A stretch of DNA of 64,000 bases from Schumannella luteola (GCF_013408685.1 NZ_JACBZY010000001.1:1984001-2048000); one strand, 5' to 3'; positions 28,873-38,807 are shown, numbered from the stretch's first letter. Program-made: numbers and translations. Notes: generated by a model not told the origin, from the sequence alone.

Positions 28873-30594
28873 CTAGGCCGACGGCGCACCTGATCCCGGG
28901 GGCGGGGTCGCATCGGTGGACTTCTCGTCGTCGGCGGCGCGGGGGAGGAGAGGCAGGCTCACGCGGAAGGTCGCGCCGCCTCCCGGCGTCTCGAGCACCT
29001 CGACGTGACCGTTGTGGTTCGCGACGATGCCCGCCACGATCGCGAGCCCGAGGCCGCTGCCGCCGGTGTCGCGAGTGCGCGAGGAGTCGGCCCGCCAGAA
29101 GCGCTGGAAGATCTTCTCCCGCAGCTGCGGCGGGATGCCCTCGCCGTGGTCGACGATCGAGATCGACCCGTAGCCGCCGGCCGCATCCACGTCGACGACG
29201 AGCTCGATCGGGCTGTCATCGGCCGTGAAGCGCATCGCGTTGCCCATGAGGTTCGTGATGACCTGGCGGATCTTGTCGCCCTCGGCGAGCACGATCGGAC
29301 CGACCGCGGGCAGTGGCACCGGCGGCACCTGCAGCGGCGGGATCTCGGCGGTCGCGTTCGTGCGCACCTGCCCGCGGCGACGGCGCAGTCGCGCGAGCGC
29401 GGTGCCGGCGAGGGCGATCGGGCTCGTCACGGTCGCCGGCTGCCCGGCCTCGAGCGCGCCTGCGGCGACCGCGGGGATGCTGGGCGGCAGGATCAGCAGC
29501 TGGTCGAGGGTGTGGTCGGGCACGACGACCGTGATCTTGCGGTTCGGGTTCGAGGCGCTGGCGTCGAGGGCGGCGTCCTGCGCGAGCGGCAGCAGGTCGA
29601 CCTCGGCGAGCTGCGGCTCGCGCGACTCGTCGAGTCGGGCCAGCTCGAGCAGATCGCTCACGAGCGCGCTCATGCGGATCGCCTCGCGCTCGATGCGGTC
29701 CATCGCCTGCGCGACGTCGTCGGGCTTCTGGATGGCGCCCATCCGGTACAGCTCCGCATAGCCGCGCAGCGAGACGAGCGGCGTGCGCAGCTCGTGGCTC
29801 GCGTCGCCGACGAAGCGGCGCATCTGCTCGATCGTGCGGGCGCGGTCGGCGAAGGCCGAGTCGATGCGCGCGAGCATCGTGTTGAGCGAGCGGTTGAGGC
29901 GGCCGACCTCGGTGTTCGGGGTGGCGCCGCCGAGGCGCTGGCTGTAGTCGCCCGCGGCGAAGCGGGCGGCTGTTCGCTCGACGTCGCGCAGCGGTGCGAA
30001 GGTGCTCGTGACGAGCAGCTGGCTGAGCGCCCAGCCGAGCGCGATGACGGCGATCGCGAAGGCGAAGAAGATGACGGCGTAGCGGCCGACCGTCGCATCC
30101 GTCGAGGCCACGCTGACCGCGATGAGCAGGGTTCCGGGCGTCGAGGTCGAGCCGGTGTTGAACTGGCCGCTGTAGGCCTTCACCCGCCACTGGCTCTTGT
30201 GGTCGACGCTGAAGACGTTGATGCCCTCGTGGCGATCGGCGATGGTCTTGAGGTTCACGCCCTCGAGGTCGGGGCCCGCATCCGCCTGACCGGTCGCGAT
30301 GTTGATCCACTGCGTCGTGCCGCTCGAGTCGACGATGCGGATGTAATACGGCGACGAGTCGGAGAGGTACGGCTGGCTGCCCGACGGCCCGAGCTGCTTG
30401 TTGCGGGTGTCGTTGTAGACGTTGTCGAGCTGGGTGTCGGCCTGCTCGAAGAGGTAGGTGCGCAGCACGTTCGCCGTGCCGACGCCGGCGACCGCGAGAC
30501 CGAAGGTCAGCAGCAGCACGGTGACGCCGGTGATCTTGGTGCGCAGCGAGATGCCGTTCCACCAGTGATCGAAGGAGGCGTGCATCGAGGCCAC
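28873..30594 (-). CDS. sensor histidine kinase
   Basis: 573 residues, GTG start at 30594. Two membrane segments (about 22-44, and 180-203, YAVIFFAFAIAVIALGWALSQLL) enclose an outer sensor domain. Then come HAMP (about 205-258), HisKA with the phosphorylated His in FVGDASHELRTPLVSLRGYAELYR, and HATPase_c with NLMGNAMRFT, DHGEGIPPQ and GGSGLGLAIV. About 60 extra Pro/Ala/Arg-rich residues split HisKA from the ATPase N-box (LLILPPSIPAVAAGALEAG ... PPLQVPPVPLPAVG), longer than usual. It pairs with the response regulator upstream (144-base gap). The signal sensed is unknown. Confidence 0.92.
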   Translation of the reverse strand: MASMHASFDHWWNGISLRTKITGVTVLLLTFGLAVAGVGTANVLRTYLFEQADTQLDNVYNDTRNKQLGPSGSQPYLSDSSPYYIRIVDSSGTTQWINIATGQADAGPDLEGVNLKTIADRHEGINVFSVDHKSQWRVKAYSGQFNTGSTSTPGTLLIAVSVASTDATVGRYAVIFFAFAIAVIALGWALSQLLVTSTFAPLRDVERTAARFAAGDYSQRLGGATPNTEVGRLNRSLNTMLARIDSAFADRARTIEQMRRFVGDASHELRTPLVSLRGYAELYRMGAIQKPDDVAQAMDRIEREAIRMSALVSDLLELARLDESREPQLAEVDLLPLAQDAALDASASNPNRKITVVVPDHTLDQLLILPPSIPAVAAGALEAGQPATVTSPIALAGTALARLRRRRGQVRTNATAEIPPLQVPPVPLPAVGPIVLAEGDKIRQVITNLMGNAMRFTADDSPIELVVDVDAAGGYGSISIVDHGEGIPPQLREKIFQRFWRADSSRTRDTGGSGLGLAIVAGIVANHNGHVEVLETPGGGATFRVSLPLLPRAADDEKSTDATPPPGSGAPSA

Positions 30595-30738
30595 GGTTCA
30601 GACCTCTCTCGGGGGATGCGCGGCGGGCGACGCGACGGTGGACACTGCGGGCAAGGCTACGCCCCCGCGACCGTGAGGAAGCAGGGGCGCAGCCGTGGAG
30701 CGCTGATGAGGATCAGGCGGATCGGCGGGCGGACCGGC

Positions 30739-31431
30739 TCAGACCTTGGAGGCCTTGAGCATGTAGCCGAAGCCGCGCTTGGTCTGGATCATCGGCTCGC
30801 TCGAGTGCTGGTCGAGCTTGCGGCGCAGGTAGGAGATGTAGCTCTCGACGATGCCGGCGTCGCCGTTGAAGTCGTACTCCCACACGTGGTCGAGGATCTG
30901 CGCCTTCGACAGCACGCGGTTGGGGTTGAGCATGAGGTAGCGCAGCAGCTTGAACTCGGTGGGGGAGAGCTCGACCGCGACGTCGCCGACGGTGACCTCG
31001 TGGGTGTCCTGATCCATCGAGAGCTCGCCGGTGCGGATGATGGCGTCGTCTTCGTCGTGCATGGTGCGGCGCAGGATGGCCTTGATGCGGGCGACGATCT
31101 CGTCGAGCGAGAAGGGCTTGGTGACGTAGTCGTCGCCGCCGACGGTGAGACCGGTGATCTTGTCCTCGGTGTCGTCCTTCGCGGTGAGGAAGAGGATCGG
31201 CGCCGTGTAGCCCGAGGCGCGGAGGCGCTTGGTGACCCCGAAGCCGTTCATGTCGGGGAGCATCACGTCGAGGATGATGAGGTCGGGCTCCTCCTCCAGC
31301 ACCGCCGAGATGGCCTGGGCGCCGTTGCCGACCGCGCGCACGGCGAAACCGGCGAAACGGAGCGAGGTGGTGAGCAGGTCGCGGATGTTGGGCTCGTCAT
31401 CGACGATGAGGATCTTGGGTCCGTCGGTCAT
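30739..31431 (-). CDS. OmpR-family response regulator
   Basis: 230 residues from the ATG at 31431. Receiver domain with LIVDDE, phospho-acceptor in LIILDVMLPD, FLTAKDD and DDYVTKPFS, then a winged helix (SPTEFKLLRYLMLNPNRVLSKAQILDHVWEYDF ... YISYLRRKLD ... RGFGYML). It resembles the MprA/TrcR group. It precedes its kinase on the same strand. DNA targets are unknown. Confidence 0.94.
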   Translation of the reverse strand: MTDGPKILIVDDEPNIRDLLTTSLRFAGFAVRAVGNGAQAISAVLEEEPDLIILDVMLPDMNGFGVTKRLRASGYTAPILFLTAKDDTEDKITGLTVGGDDYVTKPFSLDEIVARIKAILRRTMHDEDDAIIRTGELSMDQDTHEVTVGDVAVELSPTEFKLLRYLMLNPNRVLSKAQILDHVWEYDFNGDAGIVESYISYLRRKLDQHSSEPMIQTKRGFGYMLKASKV

Positions 31432-31597
31432 GGGTTCAGTATCTGACCGTTGCCTGGAGCATTCCTGGGAGCGCTGACAGGCTCTGCCGGACGTTCGATG
31501 CACGCCCATCGTGCGGAGCGGCGCGTGCCGCCCCGCTCCCGCCGATGTCGTCGGCGCGTGCGAGCATCCCCGCATCCGATCGGCGGCAGGAGGCGGC

Positions 31598-32797
31598 ATG
31601 CGGGGCGAGGCGACCGTGCTGCACGCCGACCTGGACGCCTTCTACGCCTCGGTCGAGCAGCGCGATGCTCCGGGGTTGCGCGGCCGGCCGGTGATCGTCG
31701 GCGGCGGGGTCGTGCTCGCGGCGAGCTACGAGGCGAAGGCCTTCGGCATCCGCACCGCGATGGGCGGGCGTCAGGCGCGCGAGCTGTGCCCCCAGGCGAT
31801 CGTCGTCCCTCCGCGGATGGATGCGTACGCCGCCGCGAGTCGGCAGGTCTTCGAGATCTTCCGCGACACGACCCCGCTCGTCGAGGGGCTGTCGATCGAC
31901 GAGGCCTTCCTCGAGGTGGGCGGTCTGCGACGGCTGGCGGGAGAGCCCGAGCAGATCGCCGCCCGGCTGCGCGAGCGGGTGCGCGCCGAAGCCGGCCTCG
32001 CGATCTCGGTCGGGGTCGCCCGCACGAAGTTCCTGGCGAAGGTCGCGAGCGCGGTCGGCAAACCCGACGGGCTGCTCGTCGTGCCGCCCGACCGCGAACG
32101 CGAGTTCCTTCTGCCGCTGCCGGTGGAGCGGCTCTGGGGTGTCGGCGCGGTGACCGCCGACAAGCTGCACCGGCTCGGCATCCGCACGGTCGGGCAGCTC
32201 GCCGAGCTGGAGGAGGCGAGCGCCGAGCGGCTGCTCGGGCGCGCGGCCGGGGCGCACCTGCACGCGCTCGCCCGGCTGCGCGACCCGCGCCCGGTCGAGA
32301 CGGCACGACGCCGCTCGTCGATCGGGTCGCAGCGCGCGCTCGGGGCGGCGCGGCGGCGCTCGCCGGAGGAGCTCGACACGATCCTCAGCCAGATCGTCGA
32401 TCGGCTCGCCCGGCGGCTGCGCGATGGCGACCGGGTGTGCCGCACGGTCGTGCTCCGGCTGCGCTTCGGCGACTACGCGAAGGCGACCCGCTCGCAGAGC
32501 CTCGGGCCGGCCACCGACCGCACCGGCGTCATCCTCGCCGTCGCGCGTCGCCTGCTGGCCGAAGCCTCCCCCGAGATCGCCGCGCGCGGGCTCACCCTCA
32601 TCGGGCTCTCGCTCGCGCAACTCGGTCGCGCGAGCGAGCAGCATCCCGAGCTGCCCATCGACTGGGATGACGGATCACGACTCGACGCGGTGCTCGACGC
32701 GGTGCGCGACCGTTTCGGCGCGGCCTCGGTCTCGCGCGGAACCCAGGTCGGCCGCGACGCTGGCTGGTCGACGCCGGTGCTCCCCGAGCACGAGTGA
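31598..32797 (+). CDS. dinB: DNA polymerase IV (translesion)
   Basis: Y-family error-prone polymerase, 399 residues from the ATG at 31598 (AGGAGG upstream). The catalytic metal residues are in HADLDAFYASVEQ and in GLSIDEAFLEV. The YEAK pair in ASYEAKAFGIRTAMG contacts the incoming nucleotide. The helix-hairpin-helix and little-finger regions follow (ERLWGVGAVTADKLHRLGIRTVGQLAEL). A beta-clamp-binding tail is not obvious. Confidence 0.95.
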   Translation: MRGEATVLHADLDAFYASVEQRDAPGLRGRPVIVGGGVVLAASYEAKAFGIRTAMGGRQARELCPQAIVVPPRMDAYAAASRQVFEIFRDTTPLVEGLSIDEAFLEVGGLRRLAGEPEQIAARLRERVRAEAGLAISVGVARTKFLAKVASAVGKPDGLLVVPPDREREFLLPLPVERLWGVGAVTADKLHRLGIRTVGQLAELEEASAERLLGRAAGAHLHALARLRDPRPVETARRRSSIGSQRALGAARRRSPEELDTILSQIVDRLARRLRDGDRVCRTVVLRLRFGDYAKATRSQSLGPATDRTGVILAVARRLLAEASPEIAARGLTLIGLSLAQLGRASEQHPELPIDWDDGSRLDAVLDAVRDRFGAASVSRGTQVGRDAGWSTPVLPEHE

Positions 32798-32881
32798 GCG
32801 CGGGTGAGCGCGGGCTGGCGAGCGAGAGCGGTGTCGAGGGGACGGATGCGGGTGTCACGCGCCGGAGCCGGCGTGCGGCAG

Positions 32882-34039
32882 TCAGCGCAGCGCCGCGTGC
32901 AGCGGTCGCCAGAACCAGGCGTAGTCGTCGTCGGGTCCGGAGACGAAGCGCTGGCTGAGGGCGATGCCGACGACGCCGCGCTGCGGGTCGACGGCGGCGG
33001 TCGTGCCGGTGCCGCCCGACCAGCCGTAGGCGCCGCGCGCGACGTTCGGGTCGGCATCCGTCGTGGTGACGCCGACCTGCCAGCCGTAGCCCGCGGCGTC
33101 GCCGCCGAAGCCGGCCATGCCCTCGTGCTGCTCGCGGCTGAGCTGGTCGCTCGTCATGCGCGCGTGCAGGCCCGGCGGCAGCAGCTCGCCGTCGGCGAGG
33201 GCGCCCCAGAAGCACATGAGGTCGTCGAGGCTCGCGACGAGTCCGCCGGCGAGGCTCGGGAACGCGGGCGGCGCGGCGAACAGATCGGCGTAGTCGTCCC
33301 AGGGCTCGATGCCGTCGGCGGTCGGGCGGTACTGGCGGGGGAGCGGCTCGGTCGTCGAGAAGCCGGTCACGGCGAGGCCGAGCGGCTCGACGATCTCGTC
33401 GTGCAGCAGCCGATCGAGCGGTCGGCCGGCGACGCGGGCGAGCAGCACCGAGAGCACCTCGGTGCTCGTGTGGTAGTCCCAGTGGCTGCCGGGCTCGTGG
33501 CCGAGCGGCAGCGCGGCGAAGCGGGCGAGGAACTCGTCGGGCGTCATCGCCGGCGGCTTGGGGCCGTAGCCGAAGGCGCTCAGTTCGCGCCCGAGCGGGG
33601 TCTCGACGAACTCGACACCGCTGCCGACGCACTGCGTGAGCAGGTGTCGCAGCGTGATCGGGGTCGTGGCGGGATGCGCGGCGTCGAGCGGTCCGTCGGG
33701 TCGGTCGAGCACCCGCGGCGACGCGAGCTCGGGCATCCACCGGCTGACGGGCTCGTCGAGGTCGATCGCACCCGCGTCGACCAGGCGTCCGGCGAGCACG
33801 GCCGAGAGCGGCTTCGACAGCGAGGCGACGCGGAACGGCGTCTCGGTCGTCACGGGGTGCGCATCACCGAAGTCGAGCGTACCGAGGGCGGCACTGTGCC
33901 AGACGCCTGCGACGCGCACCGCGGCGGCGACGGCGGGACCGAGGGGCGCGCCGGGAGCGTCCACGGTCGCGGCGGCCAGCGCCGAGCGGAAGACCTCCTC
34001 GTCGAATCCCTCGGCACGGACGACGGTCTCGGCGCTCAT
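32882..34039 (-). CDS. serine hydrolase, beta-lactamase/class C family
   Basis: 385 residues from the ATG at 34039. The SxxK nucleophile is in RVASLSKPLSAVLAG, the Tyr motif is YHTSTEV, and GWSGGTGT supplies the KTG-like position. This is the EstB/PBP4*-like group: esterase or D-peptidase rather than true antibiotic resistance. There is no signal peptide, so it acts in the cytoplasm. It starts 11 bases after the stop of the DHFR-like gene and is probably in one operon with it. Confidence 0.9.
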   Translation of the reverse strand: MSAETVVRAEGFDEEVFRSALAAATVDAPGAPLGPAVAAAVRVAGVWHSAALGTLDFGDAHPVTTETPFRVASLSKPLSAVLAGRLVDAGAIDLDEPVSRWMPELASPRVLDRPDGPLDAAHPATTPITLRHLLTQCVGSGVEFVETPLGRELSAFGYGPKPPAMTPDEFLARFAALPLGHEPGSHWDYHTSTEVLSVLLARVAGRPLDRLLHDEIVEPLGLAVTGFSTTEPLPRQYRPTADGIEPWDDYADLFAAPPAFPSLAGGLVASLDDLMCFWGALADGELLPPGLHARMTSDQLSREQHEGMAGFGGDAAGYGWQVGVTTTDADPNVARGAYGWSGGTGTTAAVDPQRGVVGIALSQRFVSGPDDDYAWFWRPLHAALR

Positions 34040-34050
34040 CGCGGCGTCCC

Positions 34051-34710
34051 TCAGCTCACGGCGTCCGGCGTGGAACCGGCCGAGGACCCGGCAGCGGCTG
34101 CGGGCTTGAGCACCCGGTAGACGACGTGCGTCACGAGCGACTTCGGCGTGATCGACACCTGCTCGAGCGGGATGTGGCCGAGCCCCTCGAAGAGCCGCTC
34201 GCCGTGCCCGAGGATCACGGGCGAGATCTGCAGGTGCAGCTCGTCGATGAGCCCGGCGGCGAGGTACTGGTTGATCGTCGAGACGCCGCCCGCGGTGTGG
34301 ATGCGCCCGTCGCCCGCCACCGCCTGCGCCCGCTCGAAAGCCGCGTGGATGCCGTCGGTCACGAAGTGGAAGGTCGTGCCGCCCGCCATCTCGAGCGGCT
34401 CGCGCTCGTGGTGGGTGAGCACGAACACGGGCGCGTGGTACGGCGGCTCGGGGCCCCACCATCCGGTCCACGGCTCGCCGTCGACGGGCCACTCGCCGCG
34501 CACGGGCCCGAACATGTTGCGGCCCATGATGTACGCCGAAGCCCCGACGATGTGCGCCTGCTCCTCGGCGTTCTCGTCGGGCGTCTCGAACATCCACCGG
34601 TGCAGCGCCGGGCCGGGCAGGTCGCCCATCGGCTGCTCGAGCGTCTGCCCGCTGCCGGCGCCGTAGCCGTCGAGCGAGAGGGACATGGTCGCGTGCACCG
34701 GGGCTGCCAT
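34051..34710 (-). CDS. dihydrofolate reductase-family protein (RibD C-terminal-like)
   Basis: 219 residues. NADPH-binding DHFR/RibD fold: HATMSLSLDGYGAG at the start, GASAYIMGRNMFGPV, PVFVLTHHEREPL, and GRIHTAGGVSTINQYLAAGLIDELHLQISPVILGHGERLFEGL. The usual dihydrofolate-binding residues of FolA are not clear, so the substrate is open. The gene has a short gap to the downstream serine hydrolase. It is divergent from the SWIM gene pair. Confidence 0.9.
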   Translation of the reverse strand: MAAPVHATMSLSLDGYGAGSGQTLEQPMGDLPGPALHRWMFETPDENAEEQAHIVGASAYIMGRNMFGPVRGEWPVDGEPWTGWWGPEPPYHAPVFVLTHHEREPLEMAGGTTFHFVTDGIHAAFERAQAVAGDGRIHTAGGVSTINQYLAAGLIDELHLQISPVILGHGERLFEGLGHIPLEQVSITPKSLVTHVVYRVLKPAAAAGSSAGSTPDAVS

Positions 34711-34860
34711 GCCGCGAGGCTAGCGCGCACGTGCGGCTTCGGCACCCGTCGGATGCCGCCCCCGCGGAGGGACGACATGGCCGACTCGACCACGAGCGTC
34801 ACCCGAACTCGGTACGTCCGCGCCCTCGTCGCGGAAGCGAGCCTTGCTTAGACTCCGGCT

Positions 34861-36324
34861 GTGGCGTCGAACCTGGAACAGATCTACGCGTATCCGGGCC
34901 GATCGCGGGTCGACGCCGCGAGGATCGCACTCGCGACCTCGCGCAGCGGACACGGCGCGACGATCTCGGGGACGGACGCCGTCGATCGCGTGGCCGGAGC
35001 CGGCATCGCGGGCGCGACGGCGGAGCCCTTCTTCCGCGGATTCGTGCAGCATCCGGCGGTCGTCGCCGCCGCGCTGCTGGTGGTCGCACGGGTCGCTCGT
35101 ACCCGGTTCTACGTGCCGCCGGGCATGCTCGCGGCGAGGCTGCGCGCCGCGGACCCCGTCATCACCGCGTCCCGAGACGGGCTGCGCTTCGAGGCGTTCA
35201 GCGTCTGCTGCGGTGTGGCCGTGCGTCTCGACGTGGATGCGGCAGCACTCGAGGCGGAGCGCCTGCGCCCCGGTGTGACCAACGTCGACGTCAATCCCGA
35301 TCTGCGCCAGGCGCTCGCGGGCCTGCTCGCCGATGAGCCGCTGCAGCTCGAGGTCGCCGACGACGCGCTCGCCGTGGCGACACTCGACGCCCGCGTCGTC
35401 GAGGAGCGAGTCGCTCTGCCGACGCGCTGGCTTCGCGGTTTCGCGGAGACCCAGGTCATCCAGCGCCGCATGGTCGAACGGATCGGGGTCGAGCACGAGG
35501 CCGCTCGTGGGCTTCTCGCCGCGCTTCCGACGAGCACGCCGACGCGCTCGCTGTCGTGGGTCGCTCCGACTCCCGACGGCGGGGCGCGGCTCGCCGGCAG
35601 CCGCTCGCCCGGCGCTGTCGCGCTCGCCGGCGCCGAGCGGCTCGGCGTGCTCGCTCCGCTGCTGAGGTTCGCCGGCGGACTGCGCGCCTTCGCCCCCGAG
35701 ACCGCCTCGAGCGAGCCTCAGGCGAGCGCCTGGGTGCTCGAGCTTCCGGGCGCTCGGGTGACCCTGGTGGTGAGCGCGGAGAAATCGCGAGGATTCTCGG
35801 GTGAGGGAGCCGTGCTCTCCGACCTCGCGACGCCCCATGCCGTCGAGGATGCGGAGTCGCTGCGGGAGCTGCTCGCGACGACCGCCGACCCGGGAGACCT
35901 GCTGGATCTTCCCGTCCTCGTCCGCGCCAGCGGCATCCCCGCTGACCGTGTCGAGGCTGCGCTGACCGGGATCGCGATGTCGGGACTCCTCGGCTGGGAT
36001 CTGCATCGCGCATCCTGGTTCCTCCGCCCTCTTCCCTTCTCGGCGCGCGCGATGACGGAGCTCAACCCGAGGCTCTCCGACGCCCGGCATCTCGTCGCCG
36101 TGGGAGCTGTGGAGCTGTCGTCGAGCGGGGTCTTCACGGTCGGTGCGGGCTCGGACGGGGAGGCCGGTGCGCGACACGTCGTCCGCCTCGCCGCCCTGGG
36201 AACCGCCGACGTGGATCGCTGCACGTGCCCGTGGTTCGGCCGGCATCGCGGCGCGCGCGGCGAGTGCCGCCATGTGCTCGCAGCACGCCTGGTGCGCGAT
36301 GCGGCGAGCGGGGGACTCTCGTGA
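34861..36324 (+). CDS. SWIM zinc-finger protein
   Basis: 487 residues, GTG start. The C-terminal SWIM finger is CTCPWFGRHRGARGECRHVLA (about 459-479), with the CxC...CxH pattern intact. The preceding 440 residues are alpha/beta-rich without a recognised domain. Bacterial SWIM proteins of this size occur in conserved clusters with large HEAT-like proteins, sometimes with MoxR ATPases and VWA proteins. Here only the large partner is present, overlapping the stop (GTGA). Function unknown: DNA or protein binding is inferred from the finger. Confidence 0.85.
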   Translation: MASNLEQIYAYPGRSRVDAARIALATSRSGHGATISGTDAVDRVAGAGIAGATAEPFFRGFVQHPAVVAAALLVVARVARTRFYVPPGMLAARLRAADPVITASRDGLRFEAFSVCCGVAVRLDVDAAALEAERLRPGVTNVDVNPDLRQALAGLLADEPLQLEVADDALAVATLDARVVEERVALPTRWLRGFAETQVIQRRMVERIGVEHEAARGLLAALPTSTPTRSLSWVAPTPDGGARLAGSRSPGAVALAGAERLGVLAPLLRFAGGLRAFAPETASSEPQASAWVLELPGARVTLVVSAEKSRGFSGEGAVLSDLATPHAVEDAESLRELLATTADPGDLLDLPVLVRASGIPADRVEAALTGIAMSGLLGWDLHRASWFLRPLPFSARAMTELNPRLSDARHLVAVGAVELSSSGVFTVGAGSDGEAGARHVVRLAALGTADVDRCTCPWFGRHRGARGECRHVLAARLVRDAASGGLS

Positions 36325-38801
36325 GCCCGACGCGAGTCATCCGCGACGAGAACGCGACACTCGAGGATCTCGCCGCCTCCTGCCGTGAGCATGCGGTTTC
36401 CACGCTGGGGCGTGAGCTGTTCTGGATGGAGGGGCGCCCCGGGGTGCGTGAGGTGATCGTCGAGGCACTGGTGACGCGCTCGGCGTCCATCCGGCGCGAG
36501 TTCGTCGACGTGACATTCCTCGACGGGGTGTTCGGGATCGGCGGCGATGACCGCCTCGACGCTGCGCTCGACCTCGTGCGCTCGGGATTCGCGGAGTGCG
36601 AGCAGCCCGAATACCTGCGCCAGATGCTGCACCGCGCCATCGGCGTCCCGACGTCCCCGTATCGCGGGACGCGCGAGCCGGTCGAGAGTGAGATCCGCGC
36701 GGATCGGCAGCGGTTCCTGGAGCGCGAGCTCTGGGCGATGTTCCGCGTCGAGGGTGCCGGCGTCGCCCAGCTCGCCCCGGTCATGGCGGCGTTCCTCGAT
36801 CTCGTGGCCGATCATCCGAAGCTGCGGGGACGACTGATCGACGCCGCTCTGAGCGGGCTGCTGTCCGATTTCTCGGCTCACGACGTCGGCTGGTACCTGC
36901 AGGTTCTGCGTGCGCTCGACCCGGACGCCGCCGAGGTGGCCGCGCGCGCGGCCCGCTATCTCGCCGTGCTCGCCGCGACGCCGGGTGTCTCGGTCGCGCT
37001 CGCGCAGCAGCACCTCGGCGTCCTCGCGCGAGCCGAGACGATCCCGTCGGGCGCGCTGACGGCGCTCGCGCCGATGACCGCTGCCGTGTTGGCGCGCAGC
37101 GACAAGAAGTCGCGGATGGCGCAGCTGGCTCTGGTCGAGAAGCTGGCGTCGGCGCATCCTCGTGAGGTCGATGCGGCGGGACTCGCCGAGCTCATCGCCG
37201 GTGCCGACCACGGCGCCGCCGACGTCGCGGCCCGCGCGTCCCGCGTGCTGTCGCGGCTGCGGCCGGGCCCCGGATCGGAACGGCACGCGACCTCGGACGC
37301 TCCGACCGGCGTGGTCGGCGGCTCAGCGCCGGAGGGCACCAGTGCGACGGTGGTCGTCGCCGGCCCGCGCACGACTCCCCGGCGCACCGACTCGGCACCT
37401 GATCCGCTGCTCGCCGCGATTGAAGACCCCGACGAGCTCGCCGACCTCTTCGTCGAACTGCTCGAGCGTCCTGCGAGCGGCGCAGAGCTGCTGCGCGGCG
37501 TCGACGCCGTGATCCGCTTCAGCGGGCGGTCGCCGCTGGCGGCGGACGTGCTGCGGCGACGAATCCGGGACTGGAACGACCAGGACGGGGGAGGGACGGC
37601 GGGCCTGACTCCGCACCTCGACCCGCGCGCGTACCTGCGCGCGGTCGTCGCGGCCTGGGTGGACGAGCCGACTCGGCTCTGGCGCTGGGGCGGATTCCAG
37701 GGGCACTTCACAATCGGCGGCGCCGCGGGTGTCCCCTCGGGGCTCAGTTACCCCTCGTGGAGTCCGAGGCCCGCCGAGGAGGCACCTGCCCGGGCGCAGC
37801 CGGAGCAGGTGAGCGGGTATCGACGCATGACCTCGCCGCAGCAGGTCTTCGTCGATTGGATCGCGACATCCCTCGCCGCGATGGGCCCCTCCGGCGACCG
37901 TGGTCGGTGGCTGGATACGGCGCGCGCCGACGCGGCGGCAGCCGCGGCCCGAGCGCGCTGGACGCGGCACGAGCGGCTCGAAGGCGATCCCGAGTTCATG
38001 GCCGGCTACCACACGCCCGCAGGACCGACCCCGCCGTGGATCGTGTGGATGGACGACGCCGCCGATCCGCCCCGAGAGGGCGACCTCGCTGCCGGCCTGT
38101 TCGATCTGCGGCCCGCACTGCGGACCTTCGCCGGACTGGGAGCGGACGCACGGTCGAGCCGCGACGCGGTCACTCTGCTCGACTGGCTCCGGATCGTGCT
38201 CATCGACGCTCCGGAGCACTTCGCCGCTCATGCGCTCCCCGCCCTCACCGTCGCGGTGGATGTGCCCAACGTCGACACGACGCCCGCGACCGACGCTCTC
38301 CGCGATGCCAGGTCACCGCTCGGCCCGCCGTCGCGCACGGCGCTCGTCCTGGCGCTCTCGGCGAACGAGGCGATCGCGCGGGCGCGGGCCGCCGAGGCCT
38401 TCGACGGCTGTGCGCGGAGCGGGATGCTCGACCCGATCGAGCTGGGCGCCGAGCTGGTACGAGCCCTCGAGCTCAAGAGGGTGAAGGGGGCCCGCGTCGC
38501 GAGCGCGCTCGCTGATTCCGCCCGCATCTCCGCCCTCGCCGGATGGAGGGCTCTGCAGCTGCTGGGCGCGGTCCTGCCGCATCTGTCAGGCGTCACCGGC
38601 GCATCCGCCCTCATCGAGCTCACAGCGCAGCTCGCCGAGCGCTACGGCGTCGTCGTGCCGATTCCGCCGGCGCTCGCCGCACGCTCGCGCGGATCGTCGA
38701 TCACGGCGATCGCGCTCCGTGCTCTCGCGGCTGTCGAACCGCGCCCGACCGAGCTCGCCCGTCAGGCCGCCGAGCAGGCCGAGGCGGCGCTGCGCGACTA
38801 G
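36321..38801 (+). CDS. large helical-repeat protein paired with the SWIM protein (DUF6493-like)
   Basis: 826 residues from the GTG at 36321, overlapping the SWIM stop. A frame extending into the SWIM gene is a shadow. Mostly helical, with HEAT-like segments (for example LAPVMAAFLDLVADHPKLRGRLIDAALSGLLSDFSAHDVGWYLQVLRAL) separated by a disordered Ala/Pro/Thr part (about 320-350). The middle holds a Trp-rich region (LWRWGGFQGHFTIGGAAGVPSGLSYPSWSP, PPWIVWMDD). The layout matches the DUF6493-type partners of SWIM proteins as I recall them. I cannot confirm the family without a search. No catalytic motif seen. It converges on the XPB helicase gene with a 6-base gap. Confidence 0.7.
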   Translation: MSPTRVIRDENATLEDLAASCREHAVSTLGRELFWMEGRPGVREVIVEALVTRSASIRREFVDVTFLDGVFGIGGDDRLDAALDLVRSGFAECEQPEYLRQMLHRAIGVPTSPYRGTREPVESEIRADRQRFLERELWAMFRVEGAGVAQLAPVMAAFLDLVADHPKLRGRLIDAALSGLLSDFSAHDVGWYLQVLRALDPDAAEVAARAARYLAVLAATPGVSVALAQQHLGVLARAETIPSGALTALAPMTAAVLARSDKKSRMAQLALVEKLASAHPREVDAAGLAELIAGADHGAADVAARASRVLSRLRPGPGSERHATSDAPTGVVGGSAPEGTSATVVVAGPRTTPRRTDSAPDPLLAAIEDPDELADLFVELLERPASGAELLRGVDAVIRFSGRSPLAADVLRRRIRDWNDQDGGGTAGLTPHLDPRAYLRAVVAAWVDEPTRLWRWGGFQGHFTIGGAAGVPSGLSYPSWSPRPAEEAPARAQPEQVSGYRRMTSPQQVFVDWIATSLAAMGPSGDRGRWLDTARADAAAAAARARWTRHERLEGDPEFMAGYHTPAGPTPPWIVWMDDAADPPREGDLAAGLFDLRPALRTFAGLGADARSSRDAVTLLDWLRIVLIDAPEHFAAHALPALTVAVDVPNVDTTPATDALRDARSPLGPPSRTALVLALSANEAIARARAAEAFDGCARSGMLDPIELGAELVRALELKRVKGARVASALADSARISALAGWRALQLLGAVLPHLSGVTGASALIELTAQLAERYGVVVPIPPALAARSRGSSITAIALRALAAVEPRPTELARQAAEQAEAALRD

Positions 38802-38807
38802 GTACGA

